Shown here: piece after piece, positions 9,156 to 17,717 of the stretch
Numbering within the stretch: the stretch's first letter is position 1
Layout of the letters: every line of letters begins with the position of its first letter
Origin: Halobacillus massiliensis
GTDB lineage: Bacteria > Bacillota > Bacilli > Bacillales > Halobacillaceae
Reading direction: 5' to 3'
Assembly (NCBI RefSeq): GCF_900166625.1
Contig: NZ_LT800499.1
Coordinates: forward strand, 1,033,558-1,097,557
DNA length: 64,000 nt
Made by a program: the position numbers and the translations under genes
Notes under the pieces: model-generated
The model's database searches: none
Told to the model about the DNA's origin: nothing
What the model saw: only the letters and a program-made list of their open reading frames with translations

Positions 9156-10778
9156 ATGTTTGATACTTTTATTAAAGACGGCAAAATTGTAGACGGAACA
9201 GGGAATCCCTGGTTTTACGGCAATGTAGGTATTAAAGAGGGAAAAGTAGCCTATGTTGGCCCACGCTCTGATCTGCAGTCTAAACAGGTTGTCGATGCGA
9301 AAGGGAGTATCGTCTCTCCGGGATTTATAGACGGTCACTGTCATTCCGATTTAATGATCCTGGACTTCCCGGAAAGTGAAATCAAGCTCCAGCAAGGGGT
9401 CACGACAGAGGTGGTGGGGAACTGCGGACTTGCTCCTGTCCCCGTTAACCCTTTATACAAAGATGCTCTTCAGAATTATGTAGAGCCTGTGTTAGGAAAA
9501 GCCAATAAGGACTGGCAGTGGCAGACAATCAGTGACTATTTCAATGAGCTCGATCAAAGCCTGATTTCAGAAAATGTCGCTTCCTATGTGGCTCACGGTT
9601 CATTACGGATTGCCGTTATGGGGTTCGATAACAGACCACCTTCGCGAGAAGAAATGGAGGAAATGAAATTTATTTTGGAGCAGGGAATGAGGGCAGGAGC
9701 CATTGGTTTATCGATCGGTCTGCTTTATTCGCCAGGCAGCTACTCGACGAAAGAAGAATTATCCGAACTCTGTGAAATTGTCGCTAAATATAACGGGCTC
9801 TTTTCCACACATATCAGGGGGGAAGGCAATAATTTAATCCCATCAGTTAAAGAAGTCCTTTGGATTGCACAGAAAGCAAATGTTCCTTTACATATCAGTC
9901 ATCTAAAAGCAGCAGGCAGGAGGAACTGGGGAAAAGTTCTTGAAGCTATGGATTTGATCGATCAGGCGAGAAGCAAGGGCATGGATGTTACGTGTGATGT
10001 CTATCCTTACTCTGCCGGCTCAACAATGCTGACCACACTGCTCCCTCCATGGTCGTTAGAAGGCGGGCTGGGCGCTGTACTTAAAAGGCTGAAAAATCCT
10101 CAAACGAGAGAGAAAATAAAACAGGAATTAAAGCAAGAGCAGGAGGCCTGGGATAACTTAGTAGTCTCCACTGGCTGGGATAGTGTTATTATCTCTTCGG
10201 TAAATTCACCTGCTTTAAAGCAGGTGGAAGGAAAAACGGTGGAAGAAATCAGTAGGGAAACAGGCAAGGATCCGGTTGATCAGGCAATTGATTTGCTGCT
10301 TGAAGAGAACGGGAACATTGGCATTGTTTTTTTTCATATGGATGAGCAGGACGTCAAGCATGTGATGCAATATCAAAATTCCTTAATTGCTTCAGACAGT
10401 TTGACGTGCTATACAGGAAAACCGCACCCGCGGCTTTATGGGACATTTCCTCGCGTCTTCTCCAAGTATGTAAAGGAAGAAAACATCTTATCACTGGAGG
10501 ACGCCGTCAGGAAAATGACTTCCTTTCCAGCAAGGAGGTTTGGACTGGGGAAGCGTGGTCTCCTGACAGTGGGATATGCTGCGGATGTTGTCATCTTTAA
10601 TTTTAATGAAATAGAGGATACAGCAACTTATGAATCCCCAAAAAACTATCCGCAAGGCATTGAATACGTATTTGTAAATGGACGATTGACGACGAAGGAG
10701 AAAAAGCATACGGCCGAGAAGTGCGGCTGTTTAATCAAAAACGCTCCTTCTAAAAATCCCATTGAGGTGATGAAATGA
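9156..10778 (+). CDS. N-acyl-D-amino-acid deacylase (D-aminoacylase)
   Basis: This 540-residue amidohydrolase removes acyl groups from N-acyl-D-amino acids. The metal motif H61-x-H63 in P-G-F-I-D-G-H-C-H-S-D and the bridging Cys C90 in V-V-G-N-C-G-L-A-P are those of D-aminoacylases, with further His ligands in S-T-H-I-R-G-E and I-S-H-L-K. The start follows a GGAGG site 11 bp after the PLP enzyme gene. Its stop overlaps the RidA start (ATGA), so the two are coupled. It would feed free D-amino acids to the PLP enzyme. Confidence 0.92.
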   Translation: MFDTFIKDGKIVDGTGNPWFYGNVGIKEGKVAYVGPRSDLQSKQVVDAKGSIVSPGFIDGHCHSDLMILDFPESEIKLQQGVTTEVVGNCGLAPVPVNPLYKDALQNYVEPVLGKANKDWQWQTISDYFNELDQSLISENVASYVAHGSLRIAVMGFDNRPPSREEMEEMKFILEQGMRAGAIGLSIGLLYSPGSYSTKEELSELCEIVAKYNGLFSTHIRGEGNNLIPSVKEVLWIAQKANVPLHISHLKAAGRRNWGKVLEAMDLIDQARSKGMDVTCDVYPYSAGSTMLTTLLPPWSLEGGLGAVLKRLKNPQTREKIKQELKQEQEAWDNLVVSTGWDSVIISSVNSPALKQVEGKTVEEISRETGKDPVDQAIDLLLEENGNIGIVFFHMDEQDVKHVMQYQNSLIASDSLTCYTGKPHPRLYGTFPRVFSKYVKEENILSLEDAVRKMTSFPARRFGLGKRGLLTVGYAADVVIFNFNEIEDTATYESPKNYPQGIEYVFVNGRLTTKEKKHTAEKCGCLIKNAPSKNPIEVMK

Positions 10779-11239
10779 TAACAGTTAAAGAAAAAATTAA
10801 TGAACTAGGTATCGAAATACCGGAGGCACCAAAGCCGGGGGCCGTCTATGTCCCAGCTAAGAGAGTAGGCAATCTTATTTATACGTCAGGACAGGACTGC
10901 CGCATCGATGGAAAACTGCTCTATGAAGGTAAACTAGGCAGTGATTTGACGGTAGCACAGGGCTATGAAGCGGCCCGGCAGACCATGATTAACTGCCTTG
11001 CTGTTATCCAGGCAGAGATCGGAGATTTATCAAAAGTCAAACAGGTTGTAAAGTTGTTAGCCTTTGTAAACTCTGCCCCTGGATTTGTCCAACAGCCCTA
11101 TGTAATCAATGGGGCATCAGAGTTACTGGAAGAGATATTCGGAGAAAAAGGACAGCATGCACGGTCAGCGATTGCCTCGAATGAACTGCCGTTTAATACT
11201 CCGGTGGAAATAGAGATGATTGTTGAGGTTGAATCGTAG
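10775..11239 (+). CDS. RidA family protein (reactive enamine/imine deaminase)
   Basis: This 154-residue protein belongs to the YjgF/YER057c/RidA family, trimeric enzymes that hydrolyse reactive 2-aminoacrylate-type enamines released by PLP dehydratases. The version with an N-terminal extension and the motif L-I-Y-T-S-G-Q-D resembles the larger RidA subgroup. Overlap of 4 bp with the D-aminoacylase gene and the nearby PLP enzyme fit a protective or deaminating role in D-serine or D-threonine breakdown. Confidence 0.9.
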   Translation: MITVKEKINELGIEIPEAPKPGAVYVPAKRVGNLIYTSGQDCRIDGKLLYEGKLGSDLTVAQGYEAARQTMINCLAVIQAEIGDLSKVKQVVKLLAFVNSAPGFVQQPYVINGASELLEEIFGEKGQHARSAIASNELPFNTPVEIEMIVEVES

Positions 11240-11319
11240 GGAAAAATTGAGTAAGGGTCCTTTTACAAGAGGTATGGAAGAATAGGAAAAGTAGATTAGT
11301 AAATGGTTAAATAATCATC

Positions 11320-11350
11320 AGAACTTCCCTATGAGGAAGTTCTTTTTTTA
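11320..11350 (+). terminator. Rho-independent terminator of the D-amino-acid operon
   Basis: Stem AGAACTTCC (11320-11328) with GGAAGTTCT (11335-11343), 6-nt loop, then seven T residues. Confidence 0.93.
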
Positions 11351-11478
11351 TTCAGCGGATATAGAGGGATGACAGCCAAAACTAGAGCAAAATACCTCCA
11401 TTATGACAATAATCGTAGAAGGAATTAAAAGGGAATTCACCGAATTTATATAACAAAAGGACTAAAGGAGGCTGTGCA

Positions 11479-11781
11479 TTGCAAAATTTTATTTTGGATA
11501 ATTTAGCGCTTACCACTGCGGAAGAGTTATTTAATGTTAGCCATGAAACGCCTAGTTCTATTTACACGCGCTATCGGCTTAATGGATTTGAACAAGCTTA
11601 TGCTCAAATGTATTTTAAGGTAATAAATAATCTTCGACTATGGGAAGAAGATGAAGAGGAGGCGCGAAAAGTTATTCATTCTGCGATAGGTGATCATGTG
11701 AGACAAGGGTACCGGACAGGTATTCGAGTGTTCGATGATTTACTTATTAAAGAATATATTATTGAGAAGTATACCGTTTAA
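11479..11781 (+). CDS. Hypothetical protein, 100 residues
   Basis: I do not recognise a family. The protein is soluble, acidic in the middle (L-W-E-E-D-E-E-E-A-R) and likely mainly helical, without Cys, signal peptide or membrane segment. It starts with TTG behind a strong AAAGGAGG at a good distance, which is the main reason for accepting it. It stands alone after the D-amino-acid operon terminator. Confidence 0.65.
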   Translation: MQNFILDNLALTTAEELFNVSHETPSSIYTRYRLNGFEQAYAQMYFKVINNLRLWEEDEEEARKVIHSAIGDHVRQGYRTGIRVFDDLLIKEYIIEKYTV

Positions 11782-11821
11782 TTCAGCTTAAGCAATAGCC
11801 TCTTTTTTTAGTAAAACATAA

Positions 11822-11951
11822 CTGGCAGGCAGGCCTGCAAGTAGATATAATAGTTGTAGAATAAACGCAAAGGGTGATGATGGCTATGATGCCTTATATT
11901 GCAGCAGCTCATGCAAAGTCTATTGGTTAGACGGGCGATGCTTTGCATGAG
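11822..11951 (+). other. Structured intergenic segment with a possible 17-codon ORF
   Basis: The gap between the 100-residue gene and the gene at 12045 contains a GCAGGC/GCCTGC hairpin (11826-11839), a TATAAT box (11845-11850), a possible 17-codon ORF (11878-11931) behind AAAGGGTG, and an 11-bp perfect inverted repeat CTCATGCAAAG / CTTTGCATGAG (11908-11918 and 11941-11951). This might be a leader or small RNA. No known family is recognised. Confidence 0.3.
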
Positions 11952-12044
11952 AGGATCAGTCGCTTAGGATCGCTTTTACAAAAGATAACCACAGACTTTG
12001 CACCTTCCATTTATGTATATAACTAATGAGAAGGGGCTGTCTGC

Positions 12045-12308
12045 ATGAATTATGTAAAAGCTAACGAGGTCCTGCCGCAGGAGCTCATTGAAGAAATCCA
12101 GAAATATGTTCAGGGAAAGACTCTCTATATTCCAAAGACGAAGGAAGCTTATGAAAAATGGGGAGCTCGTACCGGGACGAAAGCTTATATAAACGAGCGC
12201 AATCATTCGATAAAATCGGATTTTAAAGCAGGGATCTCTATCGGGGAGCTTATGGAGATGTACTATCTTTCAGAAGAAAGTATCAAGAAGATCGTTTATA
12301 CAAAGTAA
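12045..12308 (+). CDS. CD3324-family protein with Mor-type HTH
   Basis: This 87-residue protein resembles the short CD3324 family, with conserved P-Q-E-L-I-E-E-I-Q-K-Y-V-Q-G near the start, a tripartite middle (Y-I-P-K) and a C-terminal helix-turn-helix related to the Mor transcription activator (I-G-E-L-M-E-M-Y-Y-L-S-E-E-S-I-K-K-I). DNA binding is likely; targets are unknown. An ATG follows GAGAAGGGG. A hairpin plus T-run follows the stop. Confidence 0.78.
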   Translation: MNYVKANEVLPQELIEEIQKYVQGKTLYIPKTKEAYEKWGARTGTKAYINERNHSIKSDFKAGISIGELMEMYYLSEESIKKIVYTK

Positions 12309-12311
12309 AGC

Positions 12312-12345
12312 GGAAGGCCTGATCATAGGGTCTTCTTTTTTTTAT
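12312..12345 (+). terminator. Probable rho-independent terminator
   Basis: An imperfect stem GAAGGCCT / AGGGTCTTC with a short loop is followed by eight T residues. Confidence 0.7.
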
Positions 12346-12437
12346 GTCATTTTTAATTCTAAATGAAAGTATGCATAGGATCCGCCGGACGTTTTTCGTA
12401 ACATGAAAGGTGTAACAAACGTAAAGGTGGAGTATAT

Positions 12438-13073
12438 ATGGAACCGTTTTTGGAGCCTTATCAGTATCATTTTTTAAAGAGGCAAGGTCTTAAAATAGTG
12501 AATGCCCGAATCAGCTCAACTGATTCTCATGTCATTAAAGCCGTCCGGGGAATTGTGGAGGACAGCGTTTTTCATCAATTCAAACACTGTTCGGAGGAAG
12601 AAAGACAGCTGGTGGAACGTATGATTGCAGTTAAAGATGAGACAGAGGTGGAGCAGGTATTAGGTGATCTGCATTCTTTCATTATTCCGTTTCAAGCCTC
12701 AGAAAAGCAGATTAAAAAGCTTTTTCCTAAAGTGAAAAAGCTTAAGATTCCTGATCTAGACCGTATCGATACAAAGAAAATCACATATCTTACGTGGTGG
12801 GACCCGGGCTCTCACAAAAAGTTTATCGTCACAGTCAGAGAAGGAAAGCTATGGGGCATCAACGGGACGTTTCAGAAATCTCCTCAGGAAGGTATCTGTT
12901 CAATTTGCGGACGTCATGAACCGACAGGGCTTTTCTTAGTGGAAAAAAAGGGAAAAGAAGTAGGCACCTACAAGAAAAAAGGAAATTATATTTGCAGTGA
13001 CGGTGAAGCTTGTAATGAAAATCTGACAGATCTTACAAAGCTGGAAGATTTCCTAGATCATTTAAGCCGTTAA
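12438..13073 (+). CDS. FusB/FusC-family EF-G-binding protein
   Basis: The protein has 211 residues, the family's usual length. It has an N-terminal four-helix domain (about residues 1-85) and a C-terminal domain carrying a four-Cys zinc finger (C154, C157, C186, C192). FusB proteins bind elongation factor G and help it leave the ribosome, protecting against fusidic acid; chromosomal homologues are widespread in Bacilli. The ATG follows AAAGGTGGAG. It shares a bidirectional terminator with the convergent xylonate dehydratase gene. Whether this copy confers resistance cannot be judged. Confidence 0.88.
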   Translation: MEPFLEPYQYHFLKRQGLKIVNARISSTDSHVIKAVRGIVEDSVFHQFKHCSEEERQLVERMIAVKDETEVEQVLGDLHSFIIPFQASEKQIKKLFPKVKKLKIPDLDRIDTKKITYLTWWDPGSHKKFIVTVREGKLWGINGTFQKSPQEGICSICGRHEPTGLFLVEKKGKEVGTYKKKGNYICSDGEACNENLTDLTKLEDFLDHLSR

Positions 13074-13102
13074 GGAAGAAACTCTCATCTACAATAGAAA
13101 GA

Positions 13103-13145
13103 AACAGAAGCCCTTCGACTCTGTAAAGGGCTTCTGTTGTTTTTA
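13103..13145. terminator. Bidirectional terminator between convergent genes
   Basis: A 12-bp stem ACAGAAGCCCTT (13104-13115) with AAGGGCTTCTGT (13126-13137) has T-rich sequence downstream on the plus strand and lies between the convergent fusB-like gene and xylonate dehydratase gene. Confidence 0.85.
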
Positions 13146-15134
13146 TGTTGTTGAATAGCTTTTTTCCTTAAGAGCTTTTTCTCCTGCTTTTAACACTTCA
13201 ATAATCCTGTCCACATCATACACACTGCCTTTCCATGTACCGCCGCTGACCTTTTGCAGCTGTGCCCATAAGCGGGTATCATCCGGCAGGTTTTCAGACG
13301 GACGGATGTCCTTGTTTTGTGTGCGGGCCGCGAGAATCCGGCTTCCTTCTTCAGGGGAGACGGGCTGTTCTTCTGTGCCTAAAAAGTGAAGATGTCCTTC
13401 CAGGTTTACTGTATCAATATATATTTCTACAACGTCTCCGTCTTTTAATTTTCCAATCGGTCCGTCAGCTAAGCCTTCGGGACCAATATGACCGATGCAC
13501 GCACCTGTAGATACACCGGAAAAACGGGCATCCGTAATGAGCGAGACGTATTTTCCATACGATAAATGCTTCAAGGCGGAGGTTAATTGATAGGTTTCCT
13601 CCATTCCTGTCCCTAAAGGACCGCAGCCGGTGACGGCCATAATGTCTCCTTTTTCAATACTTCCTTCGCGAATCGCCTCAATGGCGCTTCTTTCACTCGT
13701 AAATACTTTAATTTTATTTTTATGATAATAAATACCTTCCTCGTCCAGCATCTCAGGATCGATGGATGTGGATTTCATTACAGCCCCTTCTGGAGCGACA
13801 TTGCCGACAGGGAAGGTGATGGTTGAGGTCATCCCCTTGGCTTTTGCTTGTTCCGGCGACATAATCACGTCATCAGCTTCAAGACCATCTGCTTCTTTTA
13901 ATCGTTCTTTCATAGCCTGGCGGCGCTGTGAATGCTCCCACCATTCCAGGTTTTCCCCTAGTGTTTTTCCAGTGACGGTCAGTGCGTCTAAATGAAGCAG
14001 GCCGAGCTCGCGTAAGTGCAGCATAACTTCCGGCACACCTCCGGCCAGGTAGGCACGGACGGTTGGGTGATAATCCGGACCATTCGGTAAAACGCTTACA
14101 ATTCTAGGTGTGCTTCGGTTGACCTCACTCCATTGCTCCACTGTAGGGATAGAACAGCCGGCAGAATAGGCGATCGCCGGGATGTGCAGCAGCAGGTTGG
14201 TCGAACCTCCAAATGCTGCGTGAACGACCATGGCGTTATGAATCGATTTGTCCGTGATAATATCTTTTGTCGTGATTTTTTGATGAATCAGTTCCATGAC
14301 GGCTTTTGATGACTGGCGGGCCATTTCCTTCCAAATATCCTGTCCTGATGGTGCCAGCGCCGCATGTGGAATGGACATTCCGAGGGCTTCTCCGACGACT
14401 TGTGCTGAAGCGGCGGTTCCGAGGAACTGACAGCCTCCGCCTGGTGTGGCACAAGCCCGGCAGCCGAGCTCGGCCGCTTCTTTAAGAGAGAGCTCATCAT
14501 TAGAGTAGCGGGCACCGATCGTCTGCACTTTGCCGGCATCTTCTCCAATCGCCGGAGGCAGCGTAACACCGCCCGGGATAATGACAGTTGGCAAGTCATG
14601 CATTGAAGCTAACGCCATCTGCATGGCAGGAAGGCCTTTATCACATGTGGCCACACCAATAACCGCATGACGTGTCGGCAAGGATCGAATCAGTCTTCGA
14701 TACACTTGTGCGGCATCGTTTCGGTAAGGAAAAGAGTCAAACATGCCGGTCGTTCCCTGTGATCTTCCGTCACACGGATCGCTTACGTACGCGGCAAATG
14801 GAACACCTTGCGTCTTCGTCACTTCTTTTGCTGCTTCTTTCATCAATAGATCGACTTCCCAGTGGCCGGTATGATAGCCAAGAGCCACGGGTTCTCCGTT
14901 ATGATCCTTTATTCCTCCGTGTGTACTTAACAGTAATACTTGTTTTCCGTTCAGCTGATCCGGCCTCCAGCCCATTCCTACATTCTGAGAAAGTCCAAAT
15001 AAATCACCGCTCGGGGAGTGGCGAAGCATATGGTCAGTGAGTGGAAGAGCACCAGAAGGACCCGGGGCTTTCGTCTTTATGGAACCTATATCTGTTTCCA
15101 AATCTCCCATTAAATCTTCAAGTGTATAGCTCAA
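13143..15134 (-). CDS. D-xylonate dehydratase, YjhG/YagF type
   Basis: This 663-residue IlvD/Edd-family iron-sulfur dehydratase matches the long YjhG/YagF subgroup rather than biosynthetic IlvD. Signatures are P-S-G-D-L-F-G near residue 42, cluster and metal Cys in [19 protein letters not shown] and C-A-T-P-G-G-G-C-Q, and S-G-V-S-T-G-A near the end. It converts D-xylonate to 2-keto-3-deoxy-xylonate. It starts with TTG behind AAAAGGAG. It is transcribed divergently from the xylan-oligosaccharide transporter, and its promoter region carries the same palindrome as the downstream-pathway operon at 24049. Confidence 0.93.
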   Translation of the reverse strand: MSYTLEDLMGDLETDIGSIKTKAPGPSGALPLTDHMLRHSPSGDLFGLSQNVGMGWRPDQLNGKQVLLLSTHGGIKDHNGEPVALGYHTGHWEVDLLMKEAAKEVTKTQGVPFAAYVSDPCDGRSQGTTGMFDSFPYRNDAAQVYRRLIRSLPTRHAVIGVATCDKGLPAMQMALASMHDLPTVIIPGGVTLPPAIGEDAGKVQTIGARYSNDELSLKEAAELGCRACATPGGGCQFLGTAASAQVVGEALGMSIPHAALAPSGQDIWKEMARQSSKAVMELIHQKITTKDIITDKSIHNAMVVHAAFGGSTNLLLHIPAIAYSAGCSIPTVEQWSEVNRSTPRIVSVLPNGPDYHPTVRAYLAGGVPEVMLHLRELGLLHLDALTVTGKTLGENLEWWEHSQRRQAMKERLKEADGLEADDVIMSPEQAKAKGMTSTITFPVGNVAPEGAVMKSTSIDPEMLDEEGIYYHKNKIKVFTSERSAIEAIREGSIEKGDIMAVTGCGPLGTGMEETYQLTSALKHLSYGKYVSLITDARFSGVSTGACIGHIGPEGLADGPIGKLKDGDVVEIYIDTVNLEGHLHFLGTEEQPVSPEEGSRILAARTQNKDIRPSENLPDDTRLWAQLQKVSGGTWKGSVYDVDRIIEVLKAGEKALKEKSYSTT

Positions 15135-15157
15135 AAATAATCACTCCTTTTCCAAGT

Positions 15158-15186
15158 ATTATGAATTTTAAGAATAGTATTGTCAA
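15158..15186 (-). promoter_or_regulatory. Sigma-A promoter of xylonate dehydratase
   Basis: On the minus strand, TTGACA (15186-15181), a 17-bp spacer and CATAAT (15163-15158) lie just upstream of the TTG start. Confidence 0.75.
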
Positions 15187-15200
15187 CATAGTAGAATTAA

Positions 15201-15217
15201 GTTTTATATTATAGAAC
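15201..15217. promoter_or_regulatory. Palindromic operator shared with the 24049 operon
   Basis: GTTTTATATTATAGAAC differs at one base from the perfect palindrome GTTTTATATTATAAAAC at 24018. It lies between the divergent promoters of the xylonate dehydratase and the ABC transporter. The best candidate binder is the IclR protein encoded at 23211; this is inference. Confidence 0.65.
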
Positions 15218-15237
15218 ATTTTTATTTATTAATAGTA

Positions 15238-15266
15238 TTGCTTTTCTGAATTTTATCGTGTACTAT
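15238..15266 (+). promoter_or_regulatory. Sigma-A promoter of the xylo-oligosaccharide ABC operon
   Basis: TTGCTT (15238-15243), a 17-bp spacer and TACTAT (15261-15266), with predicted start near 15273. Confidence 0.65.
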
Positions 15267-15277
15267 GACGTTAAATG

Positions 15278-15302
15278 TTAGTTTGTTTATTGGACGAACT
15301 AA
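15278..15302. promoter_or_regulatory. XylR-type (ROK family) operator
   Basis: The arms TTAGTTTGT and ACGAACTAA, separated by 7 bp, match the Bacillus xyl operator (TTAGTTTGT...ACAAACTAA) in arm sequence and total length of 25 bp. It lies just downstream of the predicted transcription start, where a XylR repressor would block elongation. The xylR gene itself is not in the window. Confidence 0.8.
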
Positions 15303-15360
15303 GTTTAGTCGTGAAGGAGGGGAGTGAAAAGTTCTGCAGAGCTTTTTTTAATTCTATTTT

Positions 15361-15376
15361 ATGAAAGCGCAAACAA
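15361..15376. promoter_or_regulatory. CcpA cre site (ABC operon)
   Basis: ATGAAAGCGCAAACAA matches the consensus WTGNNARCGNWWWCAW at every position. It lies in the leader between the XylR-type operator and the SBP start, implying carbon catabolite repression. Confidence 0.85.
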
Positions 15377-15398
15377 AATTGAAAGGGGAGGGATTTTT

Positions 15399-16676
15399 TT
15401 GATTAAAAAGTATACATGGCTGATGATGGTGGCTTTATTAGTTTTTGCGGCAGGCTGTGGAAATAACTCAACAGGTGGCGAGTCAGGAGGTTCAGGCGGT
15501 TCTGATACGATTACGCTTTGGCATATTGAAACAGGGGCTTCTGAAAAAGCCCTGGAGGATGCAGTCGCAAGGTTTGAAGAGGACCATGACGTGACGGTAG
15601 ATATTGTGAGACAGGAAAACGACCCGTATAAAACGAAGCTGTCCGTGGCTATGGGGGGAGGTACACCGCCAGATGTTTTCCACTCCTGGGGCGGCGGCTG
15701 GCTTGAGGAATTCGTAGATGCTGGGCAAGTGAAGGACATTTCCGAAGATGTCGATACCTCTCAATACTTGCCAGCAGCACTGACTCCGGCCACTTTTGAT
15801 GACAAAACATATGGGGTTCCTTTAGCGATGGATATTGTGCCTGTCTGGTACAACAAGGAAATGTTCGAGAAGTTCGGACTGGAAGAGCCGGAAACGTATG
15901 ATGAATTGCTTGAAATCGTAAAAACGTTAAAGGATAACGATGTGATTCCTTTTTCTATCGCCAACCAGTCGAAATGGCCGGGCTCTTTTTATTACATGTA
16001 CTTAGCTGAACGTATCGGCGGACCTGAGCTATTTAACGAAGCATACAACCGTGAAGGCAGAGGATTTGATGATCCAGCCTATGTTGAAGCAGGAGAGAAG
16101 ATTCAGGAATTAGAGAAAATGGGTGCATTCCCAGATGGCTTTAACGGTATGAATTTTGATACAGGGCAGTCAAGACAGCTGCTCTACGCCGAGCAGGCTG
16201 GCATGATTATCCAGGGAAACTGGATGCTTGGAACGACAAGAGATGATATGCCTGAATTCGAAGAAAAGCTTGGCTTCTTCTTATTCCCGACGATTGAAGG
16301 CGGCGAAGGCTCTAACAAAGATATTGTAGGCGGTGTGAGTCCGGTCTTTTCTGTCGCTGAGAAAAGTGACAATCAAGAAATGGCCACAGAGCTGGTAAAA
16401 GAGCTGACAAGCGCGGAAACAGCACAGCAGCTGGCCAATGAGGATGGAGCCATTTCTGCGGTCAAGGACGTTGAATATGAAGATAAATACGTCCAGCAGA
16501 TCAGCGAGGTCCTTGAAGAAGCAGAGTATATGCAGACATTCTATGATCAGACACTGCCGCCGGAATTAGCGGACGTTCACTTAAATACAACACAGGCTCT
16601 CTTTGGTCAGTCTATGACACCAGAGGAAGCGGCACAGCAGGTAGAAGAAAAAGCGAAGGAAGTATTGGAAGAATAA
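15399..16676 (+). CDS. Sugar ABC transporter substrate-binding lipoprotein
   Basis: This 425-residue CUT1-type binding protein has a lipoprotein signal (M-I-K-K-Y-T-W then a hydrophobic stretch and lipobox F-A-A-G-C) followed by a Gly/Ser linker and the family 1 solute-binding fold. The TTG at 15399 is chosen because GAAAGGGGAGGGA lies just before it; the frame is open upstream to 15324 but that would spoil the signal peptide. Two permease genes follow, and the XylR-type operator upstream points to xylose or xylo-oligosaccharide uptake. No ATPase gene is present, so a shared MsmX-type ATPase is likely. Confidence 0.9.
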   Translation: MIKKYTWLMMVALLVFAAGCGNNSTGGESGGSGGSDTITLWHIETGASEKALEDAVARFEEDHDVTVDIVRQENDPYKTKLSVAMGGGTPPDVFHSWGGGWLEEFVDAGQVKDISEDVDTSQYLPAALTPATFDDKTYGVPLAMDIVPVWYNKEMFEKFGLEEPETYDELLEIVKTLKDNDVIPFSIANQSKWPGSFYYMYLAERIGGPELFNEAYNREGRGFDDPAYVEAGEKIQELEKMGAFPDGFNGMNFDTGQSRQLLYAEQAGMIIQGNWMLGTTRDDMPEFEEKLGFFLFPTIEGGEGSNKDIVGGVSPVFSVAEKSDNQEMATELVKELTSAETAQQLANEDGAISAVKDVEYEDKYVQQISEVLEEAEYMQTFYDQTLPPELADVHLNTTQALFGQSMTPEEAAQQVEEKAKEVLEE

Positions 16677-16682
16677 TTGTTA

Positions 16683-16724
16683 AAACTGCATCAAGTTTTT
16701 AGCAAAGCTTGGTGCAGTTTTTCT
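16683..16724 (+). terminator. Attenuating hairpin between SBP and permease genes
   Basis: Stem AAACTGCATCAAG (16683-16695) with CTTGGTGCAGTTT (16708-16720) and a short T-run lies in the 69-bp gap. Partial termination would yield more binding protein than permease. Confidence 0.65.
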
Positions 16725-16745
16725 AATCTAAGTGAGGTGACTTAG

Positions 16746-17717
16746 TTGAGGAACGAAGCGAAAGCATTTAATGAGTATGACGAATCGTATTCGGGCGTTC
16801 AGCGTAAGCCGATCGTTTCACAGAAACCGAAACGTCCAAAGAAAAAAGAAGATTTTTGGGTCATCGTTGGGTTCATGGGACCGGCCCTGTTAATTTATGG
16901 GGTGTACGTCGTTTATTCCATTGCCATGACATTTTATTACAGCTTGTTTGAATGGTCGGGGATTGACAGCAACATGGTCTTTCTAGGGCTGCAGAACTAT
17001 GTAACATTAATGAGTGACAGTGTGTTTTGGACATCGCTGCAAAATAACTCCCTGCTTGTGGCAGCCTCTCTTTTAACACAATTGCCTTTAGGCCTGATTA
17101 TGGCACTGCTTTTGTTCAGCCCGGTCATTGGCATGAGGTTTTTCCGTTCGGTTTACTTTATGCCGTTTTTAATGTCCACGGTGGCTATTGGTATTCTATT
17201 TATCTATATCTATGACGGGAATTTCGGCATCGTTAACCAGTTTTTAGGGGCCATTGGACTGGACTCATGGCAGCGCGGCTGGCTCGGAAACGAAGAGACG
17301 GCGATCTGGGCCGTGATTGCTACGGTGTGCTGGCAGTTTGCTCCGTTTTATATGATTCTGTTTCGAGCGGCTATTGTCGGTATCCCGGAGGAACTGTATG
17401 AAGCAGCTGACATTGATGGGGCGAATAAGTGGAAAAAATTCGTAAGTATCACATTGCCTTTGCTCATTCCAACGATTGTGACTTCATCGATTCTTTCCAT
17501 TATCGGTGCTCTGAAGTATTTTGATTTGATTTATGTCATGACAGATGGCGGACCTAATAATTCGACAGAGCTAATGGCCACATATATGTATGAACAGACG
17601 TTTACGAATTTCAATATGGGATACGGCAGCAGTATTTCCTTTATGATGTTTATCATTGCACTGCTCGTAACCATTGTCATTATTAGCCTGGACCAGAGAA
17701 GAAAGGGGGCGAATTAA
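16746..17717 (+). CDS. Sugar ABC transporter permease (MalF/LacF type)
   Basis: This 323-residue inner-membrane permease has a cytoplasmic basic N-terminus, six predicted membrane segments starting near residue 40, and the ATPase-contacting EAA loop (E-E-L-Y-E-A-A-D-I-D-G-A-N-K-W). It begins with TTG behind GTGAGGTGAC and ends directly before the second permease gene (no gap). It would form the heterodimeric channel for the xylo-oligosaccharide importer. Confidence 0.92.
   Translation: MRNEAKAFNEYDESYSGVQRKPIVSQKPKRPKKKEDFWVIVGFMGPALLIYGVYVVYSIAMTFYYSLFEWSGIDSNMVFLGLQNYVTLMSDSVFWTSLQNNSLLVAASLLTQLPLGLIMALLLFSPVIGMRFFRSVYFMPFLMSTVAIGILFIYIYDGNFGIVNQFLGAIGLDSWQRGWLGNEETAIWAVIATVCWQFAPFYMILFRAAIVGIPEELYEAADIDGANKWKKFVSITLPLLIPTIVTSSILSIIGALKYFDLIYVMTDGGPNNSTELMATYMYEQTFTNFNMGYGSSISFMMFIIALLVTIVIISLDQRRKGAN

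Noticed and set aside
14236-15040. Several open frames inside the xylonate dehydratase gene on both strands
   Set aside because: They overlap a well-supported gene, lack ribosome sites and resemble no family.
13143-15134. Biosynthetic dihydroxy-acid dehydratase (IlvD)
   Set aside because: Length (663 residues) and the P-S-G-D-L-F-G region match the YjhG/YagF xylonate dehydratase group, and no branched-chain amino-acid genes are near.
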